64,000 nucleotides of DNA from Hydrogenispora ethanolica (GTDB lineage Bacteria; Bacillota; UBA4882; UBA8346). Positions 18,305-26,867 of the stretch are shown here, one piece after another; the first letter of the stretch is position 1; each line of letters opens with the position of its first letter. Both the position numbers and the translations under genes were made by a program. Below the pieces are notes generated by a model. It was not told the DNA's origin. It saw nothing but the letters and a program-made list of their open reading frames with translations, and did not search any database. The stretch is from assembly GCF_004340685.1 (NCBI RefSeq), contig NZ_SLUN01000008.1, positions 93,896 to 157,895 of the forward strand, in the 5' to 3' direction.

Positions 18305-18853
18305 TCAAATGGCAAGACTTTCAAGAACTGTACCGTGGTGGAGCTCTAAAATCTTGAGTTGGCGCCCGTCGATCATGGCGACCGTTGGAAGCTGCGGTTG
18401 GTTTTTGGGTAGAGATGGACTGCCTGGATTTAGGGTGATTACCGATCCAAATCGCTGAATACCCGGTAAATGGGTATGGCCGGAGACCACCACCTGATAA
18501 TTCCGAGCGATTTTCGCCGGGATCTCTTCGGGCGCAAAATGATGGCCATGGTGGAAGAGGATTTTAAAATCCGGGGTTATGAGATGAAGATAAGGCGATT
18601 CCAATGGATAATTCAGTAAAAGCTGGTCTACTTCTGCATCACAGTTACCCTTTGCAAAAAGCAGCGGTACCGTTGTTCCATTAAGTTCTTCGGCTAATTC
18701 ACGAGGTTGATAGCCGTCGGGTAAGGGATTGCGGGGACCATGATAAAGGATGTCGCCGCAATGAACGATCACGTCAGCTTCTTTTAGAAGCATATAAGCC
18801 ATGCGCCAAGCGGTAAGCGAACCATGAGTATCACTGACAATTCCGATTTTCAT
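18305..18853 (-). CDS. YfcE/MJ0936-type metallophosphoesterase
   Basis: The 182-residue enzyme has the calcineurin-like phosphoesterase motifs: SDTHGS at 7-12, VHCGDI, GNCD, HGHHF and SGHTHLP. These bind two metals and hydrolyse phosphodiesters. The family is active on model phosphodiesters, but the physiological substrate is not established. ATG 18853 follows GGAGGAA. An upstream in-frame extension has no ribosome site. The gap on its 5' side (18854-19160) shows nothing beyond a weak hairpin with a T run near 18942-18962. Confidence 0.9.
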   Translation of the reverse strand: MKIGIVSDTHGSLTAWRMAYMLLKEADVIVHCGDILYHGPRNPLPDGYQPRELAEELNGTTVPLLFAKGNCDAEVDQLLLNYPLESPYLHLITPDFKILFHHGHHFAPEEIPAKIARNYQVVVSGHTHLPGIQRFGSVITLNPGSPSLPKNQPQLPTVAMIDGRQLKILELHHGTVLESLAI

Positions 18854-19160
18854 TCGTATTCCTCCATAAAACATAAGTAAATTGTGGTGGATATAACGGA
18901 AAGAAGTTGTGGGAGTCCCCAAGCAACTGTCGAGAAGTAATCCTGTCAGACAGGCTTTTTTAAAAAGCGCGACAGGAGTAGTTTCATTTTAATATTGAAC
19001 GCATGAGTTAATCAAGTCGTCCGCTTATTTTTAACAAAAGGGTAGGCTCCAATACAATATTTATGCTGACGAAGGCAGAGCTTCGAGATTCCGGGCGTGA
19101 CCGGGATAATGCCTAAAGAATATATTGTTGCAGGAGAACGAATAAGGAGTGATGGTGAAC

Positions 19161-20051
19161 ATGGCTCAAGATCCCACTTGGTTAACTTTTCTCAAGGAAT
19201 TATGGAATTGGATGATTGCCTTTTTTAAAAAACTATTGGCCATTCAGCCGGTCGAGGAACCGAGTGATCCGGCCGTGGATGCTCTTTTGAAGGAAATTTC
19301 CAAAGGTGTCACTGGCGATGCGACGGTTATTTTAAGCCAAAGCTATCTTCGGGCATTGGGCTTTCCCATTGGCAATTATGGTCCCAATCAAAATGGGGTC
19401 GATGGGGTTTACGGTTCCGCATCCCAGGCTTCGGTAAAACTCTTCCAGAGCATGGTTGGACTCTCAAATAGCGGTCAATTGGAGACGGGCACTTTAATTA
19501 GGCTCAAGGAGAAAGTCTACGCTCATGCCACGGTTCGTGATTTGGCGCAAACCGCCGGGTCAAACGGAGTCAATCTTCCGATCACCGCCAGCTCTACCAG
19601 AGCAGATTTTGTAAACGCCGTTTTTTATTATGCGCTGATCGATGAGGCAGAAACGGCAGTTCCGGCCGGAGTGACCGTGGCTCAGGCGATTTTGGAATCC
19701 AACTATGGTAAATCGGTTCCGGTCGACCGGGCAACCGGACGGTACAGTTATAATTTATTTGGCATTAAGGGCACCGGCCCGGCCGGCACCGTTCAGGATT
19801 ATAGTTGGGAAGAGAATCCGACCACCGGCGAATGGGAACAAATGCTTTCGCAGTTTAAAGCCTACACTTCCTTTGCTGATTCCATCAAAGGCCACAGCCA
19901 ATTCCTCTTGGAAAACAAACGATATGCCCAGGCTTTTAAGACCAAAAATGCTCAAGAATTTGCCAAAGCCATCGCCGCAGCCGGGTATGCCACGGATTCA
20001 CAATATGCCGCTAAGTTAATTACGCTGATGGAGGAGTGGGGCATGGCATAG
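19161..20051 (+). CDS. Peptidoglycan hydrolase, glucosaminidase (GH73-like) with PG-binding domain
   Basis: The protein has about 297 residues. An N-terminal amphipathic, aromatic-rich segment (FLKELWNWMIAFFKKLL) is present, but no cleavable signal is clear. Residues about 45-130 form a peptidoglycan-binding-1-like domain (SYLRALGFPIG..GVDGVYGSASQASVKLFQ). The C-terminal 150 residues are a FlgJ/LytG-type glucosaminidase domain with PAGVTVAQAILESNYGKS, whose glutamate is the likely acid, and LFGIKGTGPAG. AAGGAG at 19144-19149 could also serve ATG 19152 or GTG 19155. How it leaves the cell is unclear; phage-type or holin-like export is one option. Confidence 0.8.
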   Translation: MAQDPTWLTFLKELWNWMIAFFKKLLAIQPVEEPSDPAVDALLKEISKGVTGDATVILSQSYLRALGFPIGNYGPNQNGVDGVYGSASQASVKLFQSMVGLSNSGQLETGTLIRLKEKVYAHATVRDLAQTAGSNGVNLPITASSTRADFVNAVFYYALIDEAETAVPAGVTVAQAILESNYGKSVPVDRATGRYSYNLFGIKGTGPAGTVQDYSWEENPTTGEWEQMLSQFKAYTSFADSIKGHSQFLLENKRYAQAFKTKNAQEFAKAIAAAGYATDSQYAAKLITLMEEWGMA

Positions 20052-20173
20052 CAAGAAAGGAAAGTTGGGTGAATGAAGGTTTGTCGAACGCCTGCAGCTG
20101 CGCGGAGACGCTTCGATAAAAACGATGTATATCCGCGGCTGAATGAGCGGATAATAAAGGCGGAGGTGGAAAG

Positions 20174-20368
20174 ATGAACCGGATAAAATGCAATGTTAGT
20201 AGCTGTAAGTACAATGATGACGGCAGCGTATGTCAGGCGGACCAAATCAAGGTGAAGAACAACTTCGGCTCAACCGATAATATGGAAATCGGCAGCTTGG
20301 AGGGCCGGTCAGAGGCCCGGACATCCATGGAAACCTGTTGTGAAACCTTTGCTCCAAAGAGCAAATAG
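20174..20368 (+). CDS. DUF1540 small cysteine protein
   Basis: The 64-residue protein has cysteines at 6, 11 and 20 (CNVSSCKY..GSVCQAD) and a CC pair at 55-56 near the end (METCCETF). This arrangement defines DUF1540, a family common in spore-forming clostridia and probably metal-binding. The function is unknown. GGAGGTGG stands 5 nt before the ATG. Confidence 0.88.
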   Translation: MNRIKCNVSSCKYNDDGSVCQADQIKVKNNFGSTDNMEIGSLEGRSEARTSMETCCETFAPKSK

Positions 20369-20452
20369 TCGTTTGAATGACGGGAGACGGTTCTACCGGT
20401 ATGAGCATCGTGAACCGTTCGGTACGAGACCTCTTTGAACGATGGGTTTAAA

Positions 20453-20518
20453 AATACTTGTGCTAAAACGAATTTCGAAATTCAAGCAAATTCGGAATCC
20501 AGCACAGGTATTTTTTTT
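20453..20518 (+). terminator. Terminator after the DUF1540 gene
   Basis: Arms AATACTTGTGCT (20453-20464) and AGCACAGGTATT (20501-20512) pair with one G-U, and eight T residues end the structure. The loop is long and holds AT-rich self-complementary sequence. A second inverted pair (ACGGTTC/GAACCGT) lies at 20387-20418. Nothing else is seen in the 20369-20736 gap. Confidence 0.65.
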
Positions 20519-20736
20519 CAAGAAATTTTTCGCGTTAAATTGAATGATTTCGGACAAGAATACGTTATATATTACTAAGGGTGGATTTCTCATTTCAAAC
20601 CATATGGCAGAAGGATTTTCGGATTTCTTAACCTTCCATGCTGGACGATTATGGTTGAAAGATAGTGAAACCACTCAACTAATTTCTGATTTTTACCGAA
20701 ATAAAGATCAAACAATCGGAGCGAGGAGGAATTTTC

Positions 20737-21267
20737 ATGTTAGTCAGCGTGAAGGGAAAGAATGTGGAAATTACCGAAGCACTGCGTGATTATGCTGAGA
20801 AAAAAGTTGCGAAAGTCAGCAAATTCTTTGAGAAAAGCCCGATTGGAGCTCAGGTAACTATGAGTACCGAACGAGGTAAGCATATTGTCGATATTACCGT
20901 TCAAATTGACGGACTCTTGCTTCGTGGTGAGGAAAAAACGGCCGATATGTATGGATCCATCGACGGCGCGGTGGAAAAGATCGAACGGCAAGTTCACAAG
21001 TTTAAGACTCGGATTAACCGCCGGCTACGTGGCGAGGAGAATCAAGTGGTTCTGGCTCCTGTCTCCACGCAGGAAGAAGCACCGGCGCCCGTTATTAAAC
21101 GGACCAAACGATTTGCGATTAAACCGATGTCGGTCGAAGAGGCGGTTATGCAAATGGACCTGCTCGGTCATGATTTTTATGTCTTTTCCAATAGTGATAC
21201 CGAAGAAGTTAACGTGGTCTATCGCCGCAAAGACGGAAATTATGGATTGATTGAGCCTGAGTTTTAA
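20737..21267 (+). CDS. hpf: Ribosome hibernation promoting factor, long form
   Basis: The 176-residue protein has an N-terminal S30AE domain (1-105, MLVSVKGKNVEITEALRDY) that binds the decoding site. A linker follows, then a C-terminal dimerisation domain (about 118-176, KRFAIKPMSVEEAVMQMDLLGH) that joins two 70S ribosomes into a 100S particle. Length matches the long form of Gram-positive bacteria. GAGGAGGAA precedes the ATG. It is convergent with plsC. Confidence 0.96.
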   Translation: MLVSVKGKNVEITEALRDYAEKKVAKVSKFFEKSPIGAQVTMSTERGKHIVDITVQIDGLLLRGEEKTADMYGSIDGAVEKIERQVHKFKTRINRRLRGEENQVVLAPVSTQEEAPAPVIKRTKRFAIKPMSVEEAVMQMDLLGHDFYVFSNSDTEEVNVVYRRKDGNYGLIEPEF

Positions 21268-21327
21268 GCACCGTCCCAGTTTCAATTTTAGACTGTAAGG
21301 AGTCTGACATCGATAAGTAGTAAAGGT

Positions 21328-21355
21328 TCAAGGGCTTGAGGACTCAAGCCCTTGA
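21328..21355. terminator. Inverted repeat between convergent hpf and plsC
   Basis: A 13-bp perfect inverted repeat (TCAAGGGCTTGAG with CTCAAGCCCTTGA) and a 2-nt spacer overlap the plsC stop region. It has no good T tract on either side. It is therefore a possible bidirectional terminator rather than a sure one. Confidence 0.5.
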
Positions 21356-21949
21356 TTGTTGGCGAAGACTTTCGATAGCCCCGACAATCCGCTGGCTAGT
21401 TTCGGCATACAATTCTTTTTTGTCCCGCTCGGGTTCAGGGTGAAATTGCAACGCTTTCCCGATATATACGCGGACCTTGCCCAGCCGGTAAATGTGATGA
21501 GTGTTGGTGACCAGCATCGGAACGACCGGGGCGTTGCTTTTGAGAGCCAACATCGCCGCGCCGGGCTGGGGTTTGAGCATCTGTTCCCGGTTGCCTTTAT
21601 TCCGTTTCCCTTCGATGAAGATCCCGAGTACATTCTGCTCACGCAAAACCTCTAACGATTTCGCGATCACTTCGCGGTCGCCGCGGCCCCTTTTGACCGG
21701 CATGGCGCCCCAGGCTTTGAGCAACTGTTTAATCACGGGAATCTTGAATAGTTCTTCCTTGGCGATAAACCTGACCTGGCGAGGGGAAGCGCTGCCGACA
21801 ACCAACGGATCCCAGTTGCTGATATGGTTCGAAACCAGGATAACCGGACCGCTGGTCGGGATATTTTCGGCGCCGATGACTTCCATCCGGGATAGGATTT
21901 TTAATAAATAAAGGAAAAAAGTTTTAAAAATAAGATAAAGCACTGTCAT
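21344..21949 (-). CDS. plsC: 1-acyl-sn-glycerol-3-phosphate acyltransferase (PlsC family)
   Basis: The 201-residue protein has an N-terminal membrane-associated helix and acyltransferase motif I NHISNWD (H-x4-D catalytic pair). Motif III follows as GIFIEGKRNKG, and motif IV (APVVPMLV) is also present. It transfers the second acyl chain to lysophosphatidate in phospholipid synthesis. Length fits the short bacterial form. ATG 21949 is preceded on the minus strand by AAAGGAGC. Confidence 0.92.
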   Translation of the reverse strand: MTVLYLIFKTFFLYLLKILSRMEVIGAENIPTSGPVILVSNHISNWDPLVVGSASPRQVRFIAKEELFKIPVIKQLLKAWGAMPVKRGRGDREVIAKSLEVLREQNVLGIFIEGKRNKGNREQMLKPQPGAAMLALKSNAPVVPMLVTNTHHIYRLGKVRVYIGKALQFHPEPERDKKELYAETSQRIVGAIESLRQQSRA

Positions 21950-22095
21950 TGCTCCTTTGTAAATTCGGCATGGTAAGTAAGGTTCATTGAATGGGGTAAT
22001 TTGAGAATCAGTTTCTATGGTACCATAAATTTTAAAAAAGTAAATTAGTCGATACGTTGAAATTCTCTTGTCGAGGCATTGACGGAACGACCGTC

Positions 22096-22124
22096 TTGTC
22101 TACCGCGGCAAAACATGCGATAAT
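22096..22124 (+). promoter_or_regulatory. SigA-type promoter of the thioredoxin-reductase-like gene
   Basis: TTGTCT, a 17-bp spacer and GATAAT, with the -10 40 bp before the ATG. Confidence 0.55.
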
Positions 22125-22163
22125 TAAAACCAAATACTACTCAATTCAGGAACGGGGGCTAAC

Positions 22164-23027
22164 ATGTACGATATTGCGATTGTCGGAGGAGGACCGGCGG
22201 GACTGGCTGCTGCCGTAAACGCCCGCCGCCGGAATAAAGAGACGGTTCTGATCTCCAAGGAACCGCATAGTTCTAAGCTGACTCAATCCCACCAGATCGA
22301 CAATTACTTGGGGATATCCCAGGTTAGCGGGAGCGATTTGGCGCTTCGTATGCGGGAGCATGCTGAGAAACTGGATACCATCTTTTTAAAAGATGAAATC
22401 CAAAGCATATATTATGAAGAGCAGAGTTATCACCTGTTCGGTCGCGAAAACTCTCTTGAGGCCCGTACCGTTATTTTGGCGGTCGGCATCTCATTGGGCG
22501 CGGAGATAGATGGCGAAATCCGCCTCACCGGGCAGGGAGTCAGTTATTGTGCGACGTGTGACGGCATGTTTTTTAAAGGAAAGACGGTGGCGTTGATTGG
22601 GTATATTCCGGAGGCGGAACACGAAGCGGCTTTTTTAGCTGAGATCTGTGGCAAGGTTTATTATTTGCCCCAATATAAAATGACCCGGGAATTGGAGCCA
22701 AAGATCACGATAATTTCCGGAAAACCTTTGGCTATCCTGGGTTCGGAACGGGTTGAGGCCTTAAAGACGACTCAGGATGACTATCCGTTGGACGGAGTTT
22801 TTATTGAAAGAGCAAACCGCCCGGTCGATCAATTGCTCAACGATTTACGGACCGAATCTGGCATGATCCTCGTCGACTCCAACCAAGCCACCAATCTACC
22901 CGGTGTGTTCGCTGCGGGGGACTGCACGGGAAAACCATGGCAGATCAGCCGGGCAGTGGGTCAAGGACAAATTGCCGCATTGAGCGCGGTTCAATATCTG
23001 GATTCCCGAAAAATAGTCCATTCGTAG
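22164..23027 (+). CDS. Thioredoxin-reductase-like flavoprotein lacking a normal NADPH site
   Basis: The 287-residue protein has the FAD-binding GGGPAG motif (8-13), the redox pair CATC at 129-132, and the second FAD motif FAAGDCTG near 250. These define the thioredoxin reductase family. Where NADPH-dependent enzymes have GGGxxA and HRRxxxR, this protein has GYIPEAEHEA and LPQYKMTRE. The NADPH loop is thus degenerate. It may use ferredoxin or another donor, as described for the FFTR class in clostridia. A role in disulfide reduction is likely but the electron donor is inferred. A short G-rich site precedes the ATG. Confidence 0.85.
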   Translation: MYDIAIVGGGPAGLAAAVNARRRNKETVLISKEPHSSKLTQSHQIDNYLGISQVSGSDLALRMREHAEKLDTIFLKDEIQSIYYEEQSYHLFGRENSLEARTVILAVGISLGAEIDGEIRLTGQGVSYCATCDGMFFKGKTVALIGYIPEAEHEAAFLAEICGKVYYLPQYKMTRELEPKITIISGKPLAILGSERVEALKTTQDDYPLDGVFIERANRPVDQLLNDLRTESGMILVDSNQATNLPGVFAAGDCTGKPWQISRAVGQGQIAALSAVQYLDSRKIVHS

Positions 23028-23078
23028 GACACGTTAACGCTACGAACATATAACCTTTTCATGCCAATTCCCCCTCAT

Positions 23079-23210
23079 TAAAAGCGTTGTGATAAGCCCT
23101 GTCCGAAGGCCAGGGTGAACACAAAAGCTCAGAAAAGCAAGTGATAAAGTCGTTTTTTAGTCCATTGAAAGGATGATTTCCGAATTAGAAGACTTTATCA
23201 CATGGCTTTA
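23079..23210 (+). mobile_element. TA-flanked MITE-like element, copy C
   Basis: The 132-bp element runs from TAAAAGCGTTGTGATAAG to TTTATCACATGGCTTTA, in the orientation of copy B. It shares with the other copies the internal stretch GAACACAAAAGCTCAG and the TGATAAAGTC/GACTTTATCA pair. Confidence 0.88.
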
Positions 23211-23504
23211 ATGGAAAACAATTCGGCGTGAAAAGGTTATTTTTTATCATAACCGATGCTTTTTATCCCTCGCTTGTCCCTCCAATGTATGGATATTTCC
23301 TTCTAGTCCGCCATTTTTTAACAAGCCGCTCCTTGATTGGAACCACTGGCAGAGCTCCAAACTTGCCCTCATCGCGATGAAAATGGAGCGGCTGCGTTTA
23401 TTCCATTCCCCCCGGAATTTACCGGTTGAAGAGTTACGCAATATCCCGTAAAGTAGTCTTGTTGACAGAATACATGTCGCAATTTTTTCTTTGAACATAG
23501 ATAT

Positions 23505-23650
23505 AAGTTGAAATAAATTTTTGAATAAGCTTTTCCATCCGTGAAAGAGGCTAGAAAAGGACAAATCACGGTATTTATTTCAACTTCTGAATCAAGGAAA
23601 TAGGTTGCAATGATTTTGAAGGTACAAAAACTTATTGCAACATATATAGC
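23505..23650 (+). repeat. Hairpin repeat R2, longer copy 2
   Basis: The outer arms AAGTTGAAATAAAT (23505-23518) and ATTTATTTCAACTT (23573-23586) are a perfect 14-bp inverted repeat. The R2 core (23594-23650) follows with arms GTTGCAAT and ATTGCAAC. It ends about 100 bp before the GH13 start. The stretch 23211-23504 shows no gene. Confidence 0.78.
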
Positions 23651-23750
23651 GACATTCCGTGTTCACAAGATGAAAGAATCAGACGGGTTACCTCGTCCGA
23701 GAGCATTCGGCCATTCTTTCATCTTGCATTACGTTAGGAGGTGATCTTTG

Positions 23751-25175
23751 GTGGGTCAACCGGAATACCGGATGCAAGAAGAGTTTCATGATTCTGTTCC
23801 GATGCTCCCTCCAAGCTGGGCAGCAGGGGCGGTGTTCTATCAAATTTTCCCGGATCGCTTTTGCAACGGAGATCATCACAACGATCCGGCGGGAAGCGTT
23901 TCCTGGGATGAGCAGCCTTCCCGGACTAATTTCTTTGGCGGGGATCTAAAAGGAATTATTGCGCAGATTCCATATCTTAAGGATCTGGGCGTAACCGCTC
24001 TTTATTTGAATCCAATCTTTGACGCTCCTTCCAATCATAAGTACGATACCCGCGATTATCTAAAGATCGCACCGGAGTTCGGAGATATTCAGGTCTTTAA
24101 AGAATTGATCTTTAAACTGCATCAAGCGGGAATCCGCATTATCATCGACGGGGTTTTCAATCATACCGGGGACAGTTTTTGGGCTTTTCAGGATATCATG
24201 AGCCGGGGTGAGGAGTCGCGTTTTAAGGATTGGTACCATTGCAACCATTTCCCGATCACCCAGGATCCCAAACCAAACTATGAATGTTGGTGGGGGTTTG
24301 GATCGCTTCCTAAATTAAATCATGACAACCCGGAAGTGGTGCGTTACCTTTTAAAGGTCGTTGCCTTCTGGACCAGCCTGGGAATTGATGGTTGGAGACT
24401 GGATGTTCCCAATGAAGTCAAGATGGATTTTTGGCGGATCTTCCGGCGGTTAGTGAAATCGTTGAATCCGCAAGCCTATATTGTCGGAGAAATTTGGGAT
24501 GATCCTTTCGGTTGGTTGAGGGGCGATAGCTGTGACGCAGTGATGAATTATCGCTGGCGGGAAGCGGTTATCAAGTATTTTGCGCAGTCGCAGATTTCGG
24601 CCGATCAGTTCCGGCTGGATCTGATGAATAACCGGAACAATTTACCGTGGGAGTATGTGATTAGCGCCTACAATCTGTTGGGCAGCCATGATACGCCCCG
24701 TTTTCTGACCCTTTGCGGTGAAGATCGGCGAAAAATGCTGGCAGCTCTAGCTTTTCAGTTCACGTACCCTGGTGTTCCCGCAATCTACTATGGGGATGAA
24801 GTGGGCCTGACCGGCGAAGCCGATCCAGACTGCCGCAAGACCATGCTGTGGACGCCCGAACGTCAGGATCAGACGCTGCTGGAAGCGACCAAGAGATTAA
24901 CCACCATTCGCAACCAGCACCCGTCATTGCAGACCGGTGGCTATCATGATCTTCACCTTGGAGACGGGATCTTCGGTTTTGTCCGGAGTGGCAAGAATGA
25001 ACAGATCTTGGCGTGTTTTAACATGAACAACGATTGTCGCTGCTTGGAAGTACCAGCCGAGTGGAACCGAGGTTGGGAACCGATATATGCCATCGGCTGT
25101 AGTTTATCCGGGTTGAATTATCCGGAAATGCCTCCGAATGGAGTTCGTATTTTCAAGCGGAGTCAATCCCGTTAA
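23751..25175 (+). CDS. GH13 maltodextrinase / alpha-amylase family enzyme
   Basis: The 474-residue cytoplasmic enzyme lacks a signal peptide and lacks the N-terminal domain of classical neopullulanases. Motifs are DGVFNH (133-138), GWRLD with nucleophile D218, GEIW with acid/base E247, and GSHDT with D324. The early AVFYQIFPDRFCNGD start is typical of GH13 maltodextrin-acting enzymes. It probably hydrolyses linear maltodextrins, cyclodextrins or pullulan; the exact specificity is not decided. AGGAGGTGATC at 23736-23746 supports GTG 23751, and TTG 23748 is also possible. It is a single-gene unit with its own terminator. Confidence 0.9.
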   Translation: MGQPEYRMQEEFHDSVPMLPPSWAAGAVFYQIFPDRFCNGDHHNDPAGSVSWDEQPSRTNFFGGDLKGIIAQIPYLKDLGVTALYLNPIFDAPSNHKYDTRDYLKIAPEFGDIQVFKELIFKLHQAGIRIIIDGVFNHTGDSFWAFQDIMSRGEESRFKDWYHCNHFPITQDPKPNYECWWGFGSLPKLNHDNPEVVRYLLKVVAFWTSLGIDGWRLDVPNEVKMDFWRIFRRLVKSLNPQAYIVGEIWDDPFGWLRGDSCDAVMNYRWREAVIKYFAQSQISADQFRLDLMNNRNNLPWEYVISAYNLLGSHDTPRFLTLCGEDRRKMLAALAFQFTYPGVPAIYYGDEVGLTGEADPDCRKTMLWTPERQDQTLLEATKRLTTIRNQHPSLQTGGYHDLHLGDGIFGFVRSGKNEQILACFNMNNDCRCLEVPAEWNRGWEPIYAIGCSLSGLNYPEMPPNGVRIFKRSQSR

Positions 25176-25190
25176 TGAGGGAATATAGTG

Positions 25191-25231
25191 AAAGAGAAGA
25201 CCGGCGCGAAATGAGCCCGGTCTTCTCTTTT
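25191..25231 (+). terminator. Terminator of the second GH13 gene
   Basis: A 14-bp perfect stem (AAAGAGAAGACCGG with CCGGTCTTCTCTTT) with a 12-nt loop and a short T tract. The gap from 25232 to the next element is otherwise empty. Confidence 0.85.
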
Positions 25232-25401
25232 AGGGAAATAGCGTCCGCTGGGTATTCAGAATACGGTAAACGAAATTAGCCCCCAGGCTAATTGGGGTGA
25301 GGGCAGCCGCTAAAATGATAGGCTGAAATTTCCGAAAAAATCAGCGTAATTGATGGTGAACAGAAATATAAATAGGATATCGGTCGTTTCCAGGGCGAAC
25401 G

Positions 25402-25530
25402 AAAAGCCATGTGATAAAGTCTTTTGAATCAGAATATCGTCCTGCAAAGAGTTTTAAAACGACTTTATCGCTTGCTTCTCTGAGCTTTTGTGTTCACCCT
25501 GGCCTTTGGCCAGGATTTACCACACCGCTT
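25402..25530 (+). mobile_element. TA-less/diverged MITE-like element, copy D
   Basis: This copy of about 129 bp is in the orientation of copy A, running from AAAAGCCATGTGATAAAG to TTTACCACACCGCTT. Terminal bases differ from the others and the flanking TA is lost, suggesting an older insertion. Confidence 0.8.
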
Positions 25531-25603
25531 CCAACAAGCCCTATATTAAAAATTACATATTGAAGCCCCTGGATTTTCCAATGAAAGATTTGCGCGTGCA
25601 TGG

Positions 25604-25632
25604 TTGACACCATATCAAAACTGTGGTATTAT
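25604..25632 (+). promoter_or_regulatory. SigA promoter of tRNA-His
   Basis: TTGACA, a 17-bp spacer and TATTAT, near consensus. The tRNA 5' end is 16 bp after the -10 box. Confidence 0.85.
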
Positions 25633-25648
25633 ATCATCTGCACGGATG

Positions 25649-25725
25649 GTGGGCGTAGCTCAGCTGGTTAGAGTGCCAGGTTGTGGCCCTGGAGGTCGTG
25701 GGTTCGAACCCCATCGCTCACCCCA
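25649..25725 (+). tRNA. tRNA-His (GTG)
   Basis: The cloverleaf is complete. Acceptor arms GTGGGCG and CGCTCAC pair fully, with one G-U. The anticodon GTG lies in TTGTGGC, and the T-loop is GGTTCGAACCCC. CCA is encoded. G at 25648 supplies the extra G-1 paired with discriminator C73, the identity mark of tRNA-His. It is a single-gene unit between promoter and terminator. Confidence 0.97.
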
Positions 25726-25747
25726 AATCAATAAGCAAAACAATTCA

Positions 25748-25771
25748 GGGACTTTCGTAAGTCCCTTTTTT
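25748..25771 (+). terminator. Terminator of tRNA-His
   Basis: A 7-bp stem (GGGACTT with AAGTCCC) with loop TCGT is followed by six T residues. Confidence 0.88.
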
Positions 25772-25879
25772 GTTTGCCGGAATTTTTGGCCAGCTTTATT
25801 GTTATACTATGGAAGATGGAAAATTACGATCGAACCGATGAACCGTTACCACAACATCGATACCGGGGGGTCAAACCAA

Positions 25880-26179
25880 ATGAGCATTGATTGGCAGGTG
25901 TTTTTTTTAACCTTCTCCACCTTATTCATAGCGGAAATGGGCGATAAGACACAACTGGCCGTTTTTTCACTGGTTACCGAATCTCGAAATCCGCTCTCGG
26001 TTTTTCTGGGCGCCAGTTTTGCTTTGGCGTTGGTAACAATGATCGGTGTTCTGTTTGGCGGCCTGGTTACTCGTTATGTTCCCCAGCATTTCTTGAAGAT
26101 AGGGGCGGCATTGCTATTCGTGGGAATCGGATTTTATACACTTTACGAGGTGTTCTCAAGCGGAGCTGTGGTCAAGTAA
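25880..26179 (+). CDS. Half-size GDT1/UPF0016 family transporter
   Basis: The 99-residue protein has three hydrophobic helices and one copy of the hallmark motif E-x-G-D-K-T (EMGDKTQL near residues 19-26). GDT1/UPF0016 proteins move Mn2+ or Ca2+. Most carry two such motifs in one chain of about 200 residues, whereas this is a single-repeat form. No second half-gene is nearby, so it may act as a homodimer. ATG 25880 was chosen over upstream codons because the frame upstream runs through the tRNA. A G-rich site is 9 nt upstream. Confidence 0.82.
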   Translation: MSIDWQVFFLTFSTLFIAEMGDKTQLAVFSLVTESRNPLSVFLGASFALALVTMIGVLFGGLVTRYVPQHFLKIGAALLFVGIGFYTLYEVFSSGAVVK

Positions 26180-26287
26180 AAATGTCAATTGGAGCATTTC
26201 CTCGTTTCATGGTGAAGTAATTTAGAACAGGGTAGTTCCAAAACCGTTGCCTTTTGCATATGAATAATGATGAAAGGGGCGGTTTGG

Positions 26288-26563
26288 TTGTTGACGAAGA
26301 CCTCGGAATTACGGGAGCGCGAGGTAGTTAATGTTTTAGACGGCAAACGTCTGGGACTGGCCAGCGATCTCGAGATCGACGCCGTATCCGGTAGAATACT
26401 GGCGATTGTGGTGCCCGGACCCGGGAAGTTTCTGTGGTTGTTTGGCAAAAGCGACGATTTCGTAATTCCCTGGGAACGGATTAAAAAGATTGGAGTGGAT
26501 GTAATTCTGGTAGAAGCACCGAATTACGTGGATGAGAAGGCCACCGTAGTCAGTCTCAGTTAA
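26288..26563 (+). CDS. PRC-barrel protein, YlmC/YmxH type
   Basis: The protein of about 92 residues is a PRC barrel: TSELREREVVNVLDGKRLG, then SDLEIDAVSGRILAIVVPG and FVIPWERIKKIG. This pattern is that of the YlmC/YmxH sporulation-associated family, whose function is unknown. The start is uncertain between TTG 26288 and TTG 26291, both after AAAGGGGCGG. ATG 26267 has no ribosome site. Its TAA stop is the first codon of the repeat element that follows. Confidence 0.8.
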   Translation: MLTKTSELREREVVNVLDGKRLGLASDLEIDAVSGRILAIVVPGPGKFLWLFGKSDDFVIPWERIKKIGVDVILVEAPNYVDEKATVVSLS

Positions 26564-26694
26564 AAGCGTTGTGATAAACCCTGCCCGAAGGTCAGGGGTG
26601 AACACAAAAGCTCAGAAAAGCAAGTGATAAAGTCGTTTTAAATCTTTTCGCAAGCTGATTTCCGTTTCGAAAGACTTTATCACATGGCTTTTAA
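26561..26694 (+). mobile_element. TA-flanked MITE-like element, copy E
   Basis: This copy of about 134 bp runs from TAAAAGCGTTGTGATAAA to TTTATCACATGGCTTTTA, with TA at both ends. It begins inside the stop codon of the PRC-barrel gene. Confidence 0.88.
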
Positions 26695-26867
26695 AAGTTT
26701 CGAGTCAACCGACTGGTTGACTTTTTTGATGTCAAAAGTGTAATCCCAGCTTCATCTGTCATTGCCATTGCATTTCTGATGGGGAATGGGAACCGGGGCA
26801 TTTCACTTGATTCAGTAATTTGACGCGGCTTGGAAACTATGCTAGAGTAAGATGGAAAGGAGTTTCA

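Noticed and set aside
20544..20789. 81-codon frame before hpf
   Set aside because: It overlaps the hpf start region in another frame and lacks a ribosome site.
25604..25879. N-terminal extension of the GDT1 gene
   Set aside because: The frame runs through the complete tRNA-His gene and its terminator.
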